A stretch of 8,517 nt of DNA from assembly GCA_964510375.1 (NCBI GenBank), contig CAZEBR010000049.1:1-8517 (forward strand), written 5' to 3'. Source of the stretch: CAYLJV01 sp964510375. Lineage in GTDB: Archaea; Hadarchaeota; Hadarchaeia; Hadarchaeales; JAGGTB01. The notes beneath the pieces are model-generated. The model was not told where the DNA came from. It saw nothing but the letters and a program-made list of their open reading frames with translations, and ran no database searches. This document shows, piece after piece, positions 1-7,600 of this stretch (position 1 is the stretch's first letter; every line of letters begins with the position of its first letter). Made by a program: the position numbers and the translations under genes.

Positions 1-648
1 GCGGAAGAGAGAGAAGAGTTTCTCCATTCCCTGCTCAGGCATGATGTGAGAAACAAGAATCAAGTCGTTCAGGGTTACCTAGAATTGCTTGAGGAGTTCG
101 ACCTCGCCGATGAGGCGGAAGAGTACCTCTCCAAGGCGGTTAATGGTGCGAAGGAGGAACTGGAAATAATAGACAAGGTCAGATACCTGCGTGAGGCTGA
201 CGAGGAGGATATAGGCGTGGTCAGGCTGGATTCCGCCATTGATGAGGCTATTGATCATTCCAAGGATATGGCGGAGGGAAAGAGCATAGAGATCGAGGAT
301 GAAAGTCCCGAAGAAGAGCTGAAGGTTCTGGGTGGTTCGCTGTTGGACCGGGTTCTTTCCAACGTAATCGAGAATTCCATTCAGCATTCGGAGGGTAGCA
401 GGATTCGAATCCGAACGGAGAGCACCGCCGAGGAGATCATATGTACCGTCGAAGACGACGGTAAAGGAATCGCTGATGAGAACAAGAGTAAAATTTTTGA
501 CAGGGGGTACACCACGGATGATGAGAGAGGAACTGGGTTGGGAATGTTTCTTGTTGAGACGCTCCTAGAAATTTACGACGGGAGCGTTGAAGTGAAGGAT
601 TCCGAGCTCGGCGGGGCAAGATTTGATCTCCGTTTACGGAGGCCATAA
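1..648 (+). CDS. Sensor histidine kinase, C-terminal part (5' end outside window)
   Basis: The frame is open from base 1 and ends at TAA, giving 215 visible residues. They hold the catalytic core of a two-component histidine kinase, which autophosphorylates a His using ATP. The H-box reads LLRHD, with the phospho-acceptor His at residue 14 (bases 40-42). A dimerisation helix pair follows. The HATPase domain shows the N-box (N121, N125), the G1 box DDGKG (from about residue 152) and the G2 box GTGLG (about 177-181). A GTG at base 46 lies after the active His, so it cannot be the real start; the sensory N-terminus lies upstream of the window. No membrane segment is seen. The C-terminus closely matches the two kinases downstream, and part of the DNA is nearly identical to the 4655-7897 gene. 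By analogy the missing part probably carries PAS and perhaps receiver domains; that is inference. The kinase call is very secure; its signal and partner are unknown. Confidence 0.95.
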   Translation, partial: AEEREEFLHSLLRHDVRNKNQVVQGYLELLEEFDLADEAEEYLSKAVNGAKEELEIIDKVRYLREADEEDIGVVRLDSAIDEAIDHSKDMAEGKSIEIEDESPEEELKVLGGSLLDRVLSNVIENSIQHSEGSRIRIRTESTAEEIICTVEDDGKGIADENKSKIFDRGYTTDDERGTGLGMFLVETLLEIYDGSVEVKDSELGGARFDLRLRRP

Positions 649-706
649 TCGGTCGGGGAGTAAAGCCATAAATCCTATTTCTAGCCGATAAAAATTGAAT
701 AGACGT

Positions 707-730
707 CCGGATTTCCGGCCTTTTATTCTT
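707..730 (+). terminator. Possible terminator after the first kinase
   Basis: A short GC hairpin (CCGG, 4-base loop, CCGG) at 707-718 is followed by a T-rich stretch (TTTTATTCTT) at 721-730. It lies about 60 bp past the kinase stop and before the transporter's SD site. Archaea often end transcripts at T-rich runs with or without a hairpin. The stem is only 4 bp, so this is tentative. Confidence 0.3.
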
Positions 731-822
731 GTTCTCGTTTGGAAAACTCCTCTAGACACGAATTCCTTAAATTCTTTCTTTGAGGAAAGGGAAAGGGGCC
801 TACTGTGAGCGTGAGGAGCGCT

Positions 823-829
823 GGAGGAG
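823..829 (+). promoter_or_regulatory. Shine-Dalgarno site of the MFS transporter gene
   Basis: GGAGGAG lies 9 bases before the ATG at 839 and supports that start. The rest of the 649-838 gap shows no convincing TATA box. Confidence 0.75.
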
Positions 830-838
830 TGTTGGAAA

Positions 839-1657
839 ATGAAGTTTGACCTTGAAGGTGAAAATTACAAGTGGGTAATGGTATCCCTCGCGTTTGTGAT
901 TTCCTTTTTGCTTCACCTGCTTCTATTCGGCACGGCTCCGATGGTGGACCTGATTATGGGCGAGATGGGCCTTTCACATGCCCAGTTCGGCCTGATATTT
1001 TCAGCCGCGATGGTCAGCCTGCTGGTTCTCAGGATTCCTTGGGGGATTTTGAGCGACAAATTCGGCTATCTGACGGTTCTCAGGATATCGCTCCCGCTGA
1101 TATCGCTGGCCGCAATCCTCAGGGGTTTCGCGGGAAGGTACTTCACCTTAATCTTGAGCCAATTTCTGCTGGGTGCTGGGCTGGCCTCGCTACTTCCCTG
1201 TTTCCCCCTCCTAGTGGGGGAATGGTTCTCCGAAAGGAGAGGTCTGGCGACGGGAATCTACGTATCGGGTTTCGCTTTGGGCAACGGGACCGCCCTTTGG
1301 ATTACCCCGATTCTCCTCGAGGCGATGCCTTGGAGAGAAGTTCTGATTCTGTTCGGGGCGATATCGATAATCGTCACCGTCCTCTGGTGGGTTCTCGGAA
1401 GGAGCGAAAGGATGGTGGAAGGGGGATTTGATTACAGGAATTTTGTCGGCCTGCTCACCAATGGTAAGGTTTTGATTCTTCTCCTTTTCATGATAGCCAC
1501 CATGGGATGTTATGACACCTTGGCAACGTGGCTCCCGGAGGTGCTCGGGTTAAAAGGGCTTGGCAAGTCGCCTTCCTTTTTCCTCTCACTCGGTTTTTTC
1601 CTGAGTGGACCCATAATCGGCTTCGTCTCGGACAGATTCGAAGACGAGACCCTGTAG
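839..1657 (+). CDS. MFS transporter, N-terminal part, ends at an in-frame TAG
   Basis: This 272-residue frame encodes the first eight membrane helices of a major facilitator superfamily permease. Helices lie at about residues 12-33, 46-66, 78-96, 101-126, 137-160, 166-187, 209-230 and 246-264. The loop 2-3 signature is seen as GILSDKFG (69-76), and its second-half counterpart as GFVSDRF (261-267). The stretch EWFSERRGLATGI (about 128-140) resembles the nitrate/nitrite (NNP) and cyanate (CynX) branches, but the substrate cannot be set from sequence alone. The ATG is backed by a GGAGGAG site. The frame stops at TAG 1655-1657, in the loop between helices 8 and 9. It then continues in the same frame with helices 9-12 to 1990. 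Together the parts make about 383 codons, a normal MFS length. So this is one gene carrying a recent nonsense mutation, a sequence error, or a TAG read as an amino acid. Confidence 0.85.
   Translation: MKFDLEGENYKWVMVSLAFVISFLLHLLLFGTAPMVDLIMGEMGLSHAQFGLIFSAAMVSLLVLRIPWGILSDKFGYLTVLRISLPLISLAAILRGFAGRYFTLILSQFLLGAGLASLLPCFPLLVGEWFSERRGLATGIYVSGFALGNGTALWITPILLEAMPWREVLILFGAISIIVTVLWWVLGRSERMVEGGFDYRNFVGLLTNGKVLILLLFMIATMGCYDTLATWLPEVLGLKGLGKSPSFFLSLGFFLSGPIIGFVSDRFEDETL
1655..1657 (+). other. In-frame TAG codon inside the MFS transporter gene
   Basis: The codons read ...GAG ACC CTG TAG ATA GGG TTG..., with conserved transporter sequence on both sides in one frame. The site is in the cytoplasmic loop 8-9, after the second DR signature, where related permeases usually have a basic or hydrophobic residue. 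TTG (Leu), AAG (Lys) and CAG (Gln) are each one base away. Three readings fit: nonsense mutation, base-call error, or suppression (for example pyrrolysine, which some archaea insert at TAG). No pyl gene or Pyl tRNA is in the window. The transporter's natural end at 1988-1990 is also TAG. Confidence 0.9.
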
Positions 1658-1663
1658 ATAGGG

Positions 1664-1990
1664 TTGTTAGGGTCTGTGGCCGCATTTTTTGTAATTGGTA
1701 TCAACTACGCCTTTCCGCCCTTGCTCTGGATAGTTTTGCTCTCCACCGGTTTTTTCCTTATGAGCACGCTTACGCTGACGCTCAAAGTTCCGGCAAAGGA
1801 TCCGGATTTGAGTGAGTCGGGTGGCGAAGTAACCGGGATCATTTCCTCTATCGGGAACGTGGGCCCTATGGCGATACCCGTGGCTTTCGGGTACCTGATC
1901 GATGTTACCGGGACCTATACCTTCTCGATTTTCATGGTGGCTGCCGTCGCCTTGTTGGTCTTCTCCATCGGTTCCCGATTGTTGGATTAG
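1664..1990 (+). CDS. MFS transporter, C-terminal part (same frame, after the TAG)
   Basis: The same frame resumes at 1658 and runs to TAG 1988-1990. It encodes the last four helices of the permease: IGLLGSVAAFFVIG (helix 9), LLWIVLLSTGFFLMS (10), a Gly-rich helix in VTGIISSIGNVGPMAIPVAFGYLID (11), and FSIFMVAAVALLVFSIG (12). The TTG at 1664 is only the first possible start after the stop; no SD site precedes it and it falls inside helix 9, so separate translation is unlikely. The sequence shows no frameshift, further stop or loss of hydrophobic pattern, so the lesion is recent or suppressed. If both TAG codons were read through, the frame would run a further 53 sense codons to TAA at 2150-2152; that tail does not look like transporter sequence, so 1988-1990 is the likely true end. 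Confidence 0.75.
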   Translation: MLGSVAAFFVIGINYAFPPLLWIVLLSTGFFLMSTLTLTLKVPAKDPDLSESGGEVTGIISSIGNVGPMAIPVAFGYLIDVTGTYTFSIFMVAAVALLVFSIGSRLLD

Positions 1991-2353
1991 CTATTTCCGT
2001 TCTATCGATGTCCAGTCTTCATGCTGTTGTTACTGGGCCCCCCGACGAGGTGGAAATTGCACGTTTTTTGGCCAAAAGAATATCTTTCTGGTTTAAACAA
2101 TATCCGTCCAGTTTCTGTGATAGCCGGATTTTGGAGTTTTAACACAATTTAAATTATATCGAGCAATTTATTATTTATCAGATTTTCAATCTTTTTTAGG
2201 GGGAATTGAATGATTATTATCAAAATATAGAGGTTAATATCGGAATTTTCTTTAATTATACCTTCTGAAATAATGAATAGTATTTCGCCGTGATATAAAC
2301 GGAAAGATCTATCTCTAGATGGTGATTTAGTGAAAGGTTCCCTCCCGCCATTC
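1991..2353. other. Gene-free intergenic region
   Basis: No gene is supported here. The first 150 bp keep the GC level of the transporter gene; from about 2140 the DNA becomes AT-rich. It contains T-tracts at 2064-2069 and 2193-2198 that could end transcription, a small inverted repeat (ATCTA-4-TAGAT) at 2307-2320, and a second, weaker TATA-like string GATATAAA near 2292-2299. Possible reverse-strand frames here have no recognisable protein pattern. Confidence 0.6.
2193..2198 (+). terminator. Possible poly-T terminator
   Basis: A run of six T in AT-rich DNA about 200 bp past the transporter stop. A similar T6 run is at 2064-2069. Poly-T tracts are enough to end transcription in many archaea, but neither is linked to a clear hairpin, so which one (if any) acts is unknown. 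Confidence 0.25.
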
Positions 2354-2359
2354 TTATAA
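2354..2359 (+). promoter_or_regulatory. TATA-like promoter of the zinc-ribbon/kinase operon
   Basis: TTATAA sits in CTTATAAG. Archaeal transcription usually starts about 25 bp downstream, here near 2380-2384, leaving a leader of only 12-16 bases before the TTG at 2396. This argues against the earlier in-frame TTG at 2363, which would lie upstream of the transcript start. Confidence 0.45.
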
Positions 2360-2395
2360 GCATTGTGTTGGCTTTGTGTTATTAAGGTTGATAAT

Positions 2396-2923
2396 TTGCC
2401 GTGGGAATACATTTGTGAAAATTGTGGCACGAAGATGTATCCCGAAAAAAGGCTGGATATTGATAAGTGTCCTATTTGTGATGGGAAGATAACTCCGAAG
2501 TATATCTGCAGATACTGTAATCAGAAATTGGATATGGACGAGATTAAAAATTACAAGTGTTCCAACTGTGGTAGGCCCGTACCTAAGGAAAAGGTGGAAA
2601 CCGGTTCTTCCGATCAAGTTATTGAAGCAAAGAGAGGATCTTTCAATAGTGTCACTATGAAGGGCGACGAGATTACCATCGAATTGGAAGAGAATGAAAT
2701 CGTCAGCTTGGATGGGGTAGAAGAAGTGAGTCTGAATTTTTCGGAAACGAAAGTGGCAAGTATCGTAAATCCGGATTTCGCCGAGTTTTCCACAGTTAAG
2801 GAATGTGAGAAGATAGAAGATAGTGCGAACTTATATTTCCAGGCCTTCATGGATCTCGAATCTCAGGAAAAAAAAGAAATTCTAAAAAAGATTCAGCAAA
2901 TGGACTGGTCAGATAAGGAATGA
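2396..2923 (+). CDS. Double zinc-ribbon protein, unknown function
   Basis: From TTG 2396 this encodes 175 residues. The first 60 hold four CxxC knuckles: C7/C10, C25/C28, C38/C41 and C55/C58. These make two zinc ribbons of the rubredoxin-like, four-cysteine kind. The remaining roughly 110 residues are acidic, with predicted beta strands (about 75-115) and a charged C-terminal helix; I do not recognise that part. The TTG at 2396 has a weak SD-like AAGG 8 bases upstream and lies just after the expected transcript start; a longer form from TTG 2363 would add 11 residues including two extra Cys and is less likely. The stop is 10 bp before the receiver-kinase gene, so the two are probably co-transcribed. 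Zinc ribbons bind nucleic acid or protein; a role as partner or output of the kinase is inferred from position only. Confidence 0.8.
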   Translation: MPWEYICENCGTKMYPEKRLDIDKCPICDGKITPKYICRYCNQKLDMDEIKNYKCSNCGRPVPKEKVETGSSDQVIEAKRGSFNSVTMKGDEITIELEENEIVSLDGVEEVSLNFSETKVASIVNPDFAEFSTVKECEKIEDSANLYFQAFMDLESQEKKEILKKIQQMDWSDKE

Positions 2924-2933
2924 TTCATGTAGG

Positions 2934-4358
2934 GTGGTAAATATAGAAAATTCTAAACTGCTGGAAGTTTTATTTGTAGACGACGAAACGGGGATCTTAG
3001 AGCAGGCGAAGGATTTCCTTGAAAAGGAAGATGAGCGGCTGAAAATTAAAACGACTACTTCTCCCAAGGAGGCTCTGGAACTTCTAGAGGAAAATACAAT
3101 CGACGCCATAGTTTCGGATTACAAAATGCCGGACATGACCGGTCTCGAGCTTTTGAGGGACATCAGGGAGGGAAAAGAGATTGATATACCCTTCATAATT
3201 TTTACCGGCAAGGGCGGGGAAAGGGTCGCTCTGGAGGCCTTGAACCTTGGCGCCGATAAATATTTGCGAAAAGGCGGAGATCTAAAGTCACAGTATAAGG
3301 ATATGGCTAACGCAATCGTTCAAGGAGCGAAGGAGTTTAGGAAAGAAAGAGAAAGACAGCAAACTGAAACGGAAATACTTTTAGATAATTTTCCTGCCAT
3401 GTTTTTCCTTATCGACGAGAATAATAGGGTTACTCGGGCGAATCAAACTTTTTCAAAATTTCTTGAGAAACCGAAGAGTAGCATCGAAGGAAGAACGGTT
3501 GATGATCTGTTCCACGCCGAACTGGTGGAGAAGATAAAGAGAGACAACCAGGAGATTATAGAATCTGAAGATTCGAAACGAAACGTGGTAGAAAAATATA
3601 TAGTTTCCGGAGAAACAAAATGGGCGCTATCGGAAAAGCTCCCGATGGAAGACGAGGACGGAAATATTACCGGAGTCATCGTTTTTGCTCGGGACATCAC
3701 CGAGAGAAAAGAGGCCCAAGAGAGGGAAGAATTCCTACATTCCCTCCTGAGGCATGATCTGAAAAACAAGACTCAAATCGCCCGGGGGTACCTCGAACTT
3801 TTAGAGGATACGGAACTTTCCGAAAAACAAAAGAAGTTGGTAGATAAGACAGTGAAAGCCATGAAAAAGGGCTCCGACCTGATAGAAAAGGTCAGGATTT
3901 TGAGAAGCTTGGAAAACAAAGGGGAGGTAATGAAGATACCTTTAAAGCCTGTAATTGAGGAAGCGATCAATCAAAATAAGGACAGCATTTCCGAGAGCGA
4001 GATCGATTTGAAATGGGACGAGTTTGAATGTGACGTTCTAGGCGGATCTCTACTGGTCGAGCTTTTCTCTAACCTGATAGAAAATTCGGTCAAACACTCC
4101 GACTGTAACTGTATTAGTATATCTTCGGAGGAAGAAGAGGAAGAGTTTATCGTTAGCATAGAGGACGATGGTACTGGGATATCGGACGGGATCAAAGAGG
4201 AAATTTTCGGAAAAGGCTTCAAGCGAGGGGAGACTGAGGGCTCAGGCCTAGGCCTCTATCTTGTAAAAGAAATAGCCGAGAGGTACGGGGGGAGAGTCGA
4301 GGTAAAGGATTCAGAACTCGGTGGAGCTAGGTTTGATGTTCGCCTGCGGAAGGCCTGA
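2934..4358 (+). CDS. Hybrid sensor histidine kinase: receiver-PAS-HisKA-HATPase
   Basis: A 474-residue soluble kinase. The N-terminal receiver (about 10-130) has acidic D16/D17, phospho-acceptor D62 in SDYKMP, T91 and K113, so all the key residues are present. A PAS domain follows (about 145-257), ending in the typical RDITERKE linker. The HisKA H-box LLRHD has the phospho-acceptor at H274; the HATPase has N380/N384 in the N-box, DDGTG (411-415) and GSGLG (436-440). The order is unusual compared with classic hybrid kinases, in which the receiver is C-terminal. It suggests the receiver tunes the kinase or takes phosphate from another one. There is no DNA-binding or other output domain. The GTG start is the only sensible one near the upstream stop; its SD is weak (AAGGA 14 bases away), suggesting translational coupling to the zinc-ribbon gene. 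There are no membrane segments, so the signal is cytoplasmic. Ligand unknown. Confidence 0.93.
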   Translation: MVNIENSKLLEVLFVDDETGILEQAKDFLEKEDERLKIKTTTSPKEALELLEENTIDAIVSDYKMPDMTGLELLRDIREGKEIDIPFIIFTGKGGERVALEALNLGADKYLRKGGDLKSQYKDMANAIVQGAKEFRKERERQQTETEILLDNFPAMFFLIDENNRVTRANQTFSKFLEKPKSSIEGRTVDDLFHAELVEKIKRDNQEIIESEDSKRNVVEKYIVSGETKWALSEKLPMEDEDGNITGVIVFARDITERKEAQEREEFLHSLLRHDLKNKTQIARGYLELLEDTELSEKQKKLVDKTVKAMKKGSDLIEKVRILRSLENKGEVMKIPLKPVIEEAINQNKDSISESEIDLKWDEFECDVLGGSLLVELFSNLIENSVKHSDCNCISISSEEEEEEFIVSIEDDGTGISDGIKEEIFGKGFKRGETEGSGLGLYLVKEIAERYGGRVEVKDSELGGARFDVRLRKA

Positions 4359-4550
4359 ACCGACGGTTATAGGTTTCTGTGAGTGCAGAGAGTATCCCCG
4401 ACAAATTATGAGATTTTGACTTTTACCAATAAGATTTGGTGCCCGTGATTTGTCCGGATAAAATCGGTCACTGAGTCTCAACCAGAAAAATCAAAGCAAA
4501 ATTGGAGCTTTCCAGAACAAAAGATTTTGAGCGTCCTTTTTTGGAATTAA
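4359..4550. other. Intergenic region between the two receiver-kinases (upstream part)
   Basis: No gene seen. It contains a weak inverted repeat ACCAA-6-TTGGT (4425-4440) and a T6 run (4537-4542), either of which might mark the end of the upstream operon. The T6 run lies just before the next promoter. Confidence 0.5.
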
Positions 4551-4559
4551 AATATATAA
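4551..4559 (+). promoter_or_regulatory. TATA box of the six-PAS kinase gene
   Basis: AATATATAA, preceded by purine-rich GGAATTAA that could serve as the BRE, is the strongest TATA match in the window. The expected start of transcription is near 4577-4582, giving a leader of about 75 bases before the TTG at 4655. Confidence 0.5.
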
Positions 4560-4567
4560 AAATATCC

Positions 4568-4580
4568 CCTCTGTAAGAGG
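4568..4580 (+). repeat. Small inverted repeat at the predicted transcription start
   Basis: CCTCT, a 3-base loop GTA, then AGAGG: a perfect 5-bp inverted repeat just downstream of the TATA box. It overlaps the expected transcript start, where archaeal repressors often bind, or it could form a small 5' hairpin. It is short enough to arise by chance. Confidence 0.2.
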
Positions 4581-4654
4581 ATGTTATTATCGTCTTTTTA
4601 CGGGAAGCTGTTAAGTGGTATAACCAATAAATAATAGTAAATGGGGTCTTTATC

Positions 4655-7600
4655 TTGAAAATTCTTCATGTAGACGACGAGCCTGCCATTCTCGAGCAGG
4701 CAAAAATATTCCTTGAGAAAGAAGTCGAAAGGTTCGATGTGAAAACTGCCACCTCCTCAGCGGAGGCATTGGATATGTTGGAGGAAAATAGCTTCGACGC
4801 CGTGGTTGCCGACTATCAAATGCCCGGCATGGACGGGCTCGAGTTTCTGGAAGTAGTTAGGAAGGATAAAAATAACGATATTCCGTTCATCATCTTCACG
4901 GGTAAGGGGCGGGAGAAAGTGGCTATGGAAGCTTTAAACTTGGGAGCAGATCGATACCTCCAGAAGGGCGGCGATTCGAAAACACAATACGGGGTTCTCG
5001 CCCAGGCCATCGTCCAGGAGGTCGAGCACTATGAGGCTGAAAAATCTTTTAAAAGCAGTGAAGAGCGGTACAGGCGGCTGTTCGAGACGGCTCAGGACGG
5101 GATGCTCATACTGGACGCAGAGACGGGTGAGGTAAAGGACGCTAATCCGTACATCCAGGATTTGACGGGTTATTCGAAAGAAGAGCTCGTGGGGAAGGAA
5201 CTCTGGGAGATCGGAACCTTTGGAAACGTTGTCGAAAACAGGGAGAGGTTCAATAAGCTCGTGGAGGAGGGCTACATTCGTTACGAGGATCTGCCTCTAG
5301 AAACAAAAACGGGTGAGGAGGCCTCGGTGGAGTTCGTCAGTAACACGTACGAGGCAGGGGGAGAGAAGGTAGTGCAGTGCAATATTAGGGACGTTACCGA
5401 ACGGAAGAAGAGAGAAGAAGAGCTTCAAAGGGAAAGGAAAAGGTTTCGAAAAATATTCAACAATGTGAATGACGCAATCTACCTTCACGAGTTAACCGAG
5501 GAGGGGATGCCGGGAGAGTTTGTAGAGGTAAACGACGTTGCTTCCGAGATGCTCGGGTATTCGAGAGAAGAATTGTTGGAAATGTCTCCTCGAGACATAG
5601 ATTCCTCCGAGAACTCTGGAAAATTATCTGAGATTATGGAAGAATTGCTCGAGGATGGAAACGCCCGCTTTGAGATGAAACATCGGGCTAAGAACGGCAC
5701 TGAGATACCTGTGGAGATCCATTCTCATCTTTTCGAACTTGAGGGTGAGGAAAAGGTTCTCTCTGTGGCTAGGGATATCTCGGAGCGAAAGGAGATGGAG
5801 AACGAACTTAAAGAGTCGGAGCGCGAAAAATCTTTAATTTTGGACAGTGCTTCGGAGATAATAGCGTATCACGATACCGACCATAAACTAATATGGGCGA
5901 ATCAGGCCTTTGCGGAATCTACCGGAGAGACCGTAGATGATGTGAAGGGTCGAAAGTGTTACGATATCTGGCTGGGTAGGGAGAACCCCTGTGACGGTTG
6001 TCCGGTAGATGCGGCGTTAGAATCCGGCGAACCTGCTGAGGGAGAAATGTCTCCCCCTGGTGAAAAGAACCACTGGTTGATTAGGGGAAGTCCAGTTAGG
6101 GACGAAGATGGTAACATAATTGGAGCGATCGAAACTGCTTCGGATATCACGGAGAGGAAGCGAAGCGAAGAGAGGCTGGCGAGGTCTCAAAAGCTCGCAA
6201 ACGTGGGAAGTTGGGAGATCGAACTGGAAACCGGCGAGTTGACCTGGTCCGAGGAGACCTATCGAATATTCGGAGTGCCCGTTGGAGAATCGATAAACTA
6301 CGACGAGTTTTTGGAGCTCATACATCCGGACGATCGTGATTACGTGGATGAAAAGTGGAGCGAGGCTCTGGAGACGGGAAATTACGATATCGAGCATAGG
6401 ATTGTTGTCGACGGGGAAACGAAATGGGTGCGGGAGAAGGCCGATATAATTCTCGACGAAGAGGGAGAACCGGTCGAAGCAATCGGGAGCGTACAGGATA
6501 TCACCGAGCATAAGAAAAAAGAAGAAAGAATAGAGCAGTCACGGGAGGAATACAAAGAGTTAATTGACGGGATGAACGACACCGCTTGGGTTATAGGCTT
6601 AGACGGAAGCTTTTTGGAAGTGAACGAGGCAGCCATCGAGAAGCTGGGATATTCGAGGGAGGAATTGCTCTCGATGAAACCCCACGACATCGACGCCGAA
6701 TTGGATCCTGACGAAATAACGAAACTAATAGAAACCATGCCGGAGGACGAAGTACAGGTATTCGAAACCGCCCATGAAACCAAAAGTGGAGAGAAAATTC
6801 CGGTGGAAATCAGCTCCAGCCTAATCACCTACAAAGGCGAAACGGCGATATTGAGCATCGCCAGAGACATCACCGAGAGGAAGAAGGTCGAGGAAAGGTT
6901 AAGATTCCAGGCGAATCTTTTGGACCAGGTGGAGAACGCGGTGATTGCCACGGACCCGGCTGGTGAGATTACCTACTGGAATGAAAAAGCGGAAGAGCTC
7001 TACGGTTGGGAGTCGGAAGAAGTTCTCGGGGAAAATATTATGGATGTGACGCCTTCTCTGGCTGGAAAAGAACAGGCGGAAGATATAATGAGCACATTGC
7101 GGAATGGTGAAAAATGGTCCGGAGAGTTTATGGTCGAACGGAAAGACGGTACGGAATTTCCCGCTATCGTGACGGACGCACCGATCTTTGACGAAGAGGG
7201 GGATATGATTGGAATTGTGGGTGTTTCCACCGATATCAGCGAACGGAAGGAGATAGAGGATAGGGAAGACTTCCTACATTCTCTCTTGAGGCACGATTTG
7301 AGAAACAAGGTCCAAATCGTTCAGGGATATTTGGAGCTCATGGAGGATTACGATCTGCCCGAAGAAGCAAGAGATCATCTCTCCAAGGCTGAAAGGGGAA
7401 TGAGCGAGGGTGTAGAGATTATTGAAAAAGTAAGGTCCCTCAGAAGGGCTCAAGAGGAAGAGGTCAGAGAGATTTCGATATCTTCCGCCGTCCAGAGCGC
7501 AGTTGATCAGTGCGAGTCCATGGCAGAAGAAGTAAATATAGAGATTTCGGTAGAATGTCCTGAAGACTATAGGGTTAAGGGGGGAGAACTCCTAGACCGG

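Noticed and set aside
46..648. GTG at 46 as the true start of the first kinase
   Set aside because: The frame is open upstream to base 1 and includes the H-box His at 40-42, so starting at 46 would remove the active site.
871..1431. A 186-codon forward frame overlapping the transporter gene
   Set aside because: It lies in another frame of the transporter, has a Gly/Arg/Asp-rich random-looking product, no SD site and no domain pattern; the overlapping frame has clear helices and MFS motifs.
1528..1815. A forward frame spanning the TAG, which could suggest a frameshift join rather than a nonsense codon
   Set aside because: Its product is Arg-rich and lacks transporter helices. The transporter frame is the same before and after the TAG, so no frameshift is needed.
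1991..2152. C-terminal extension of the transporter through its final TAG to TAA at 2150-2152
   Set aside because: The 383-codon product already has 12 helices and normal length; the extra 53 sense codons show no helix or conserved pattern.
2149..2430. Reverse-strand frame of 93 codons in the AT-rich gap before the zinc-ribbon gene
   Set aside because: No SD site, low-complexity Ile/Asn-rich product, and it overlaps the likely promoter and the 5' end of the zinc-ribbon gene.
6017..6511. A 164-codon reverse-strand frame inside the large kinase gene
   Set aside because: It is the complement of well-conserved PAS coding sequence, with no start signals or domain pattern of its own. The same holds for the other reverse-strand frames within the kinases, many of which are Ser-rich mirror products of Glu/Asp codons.
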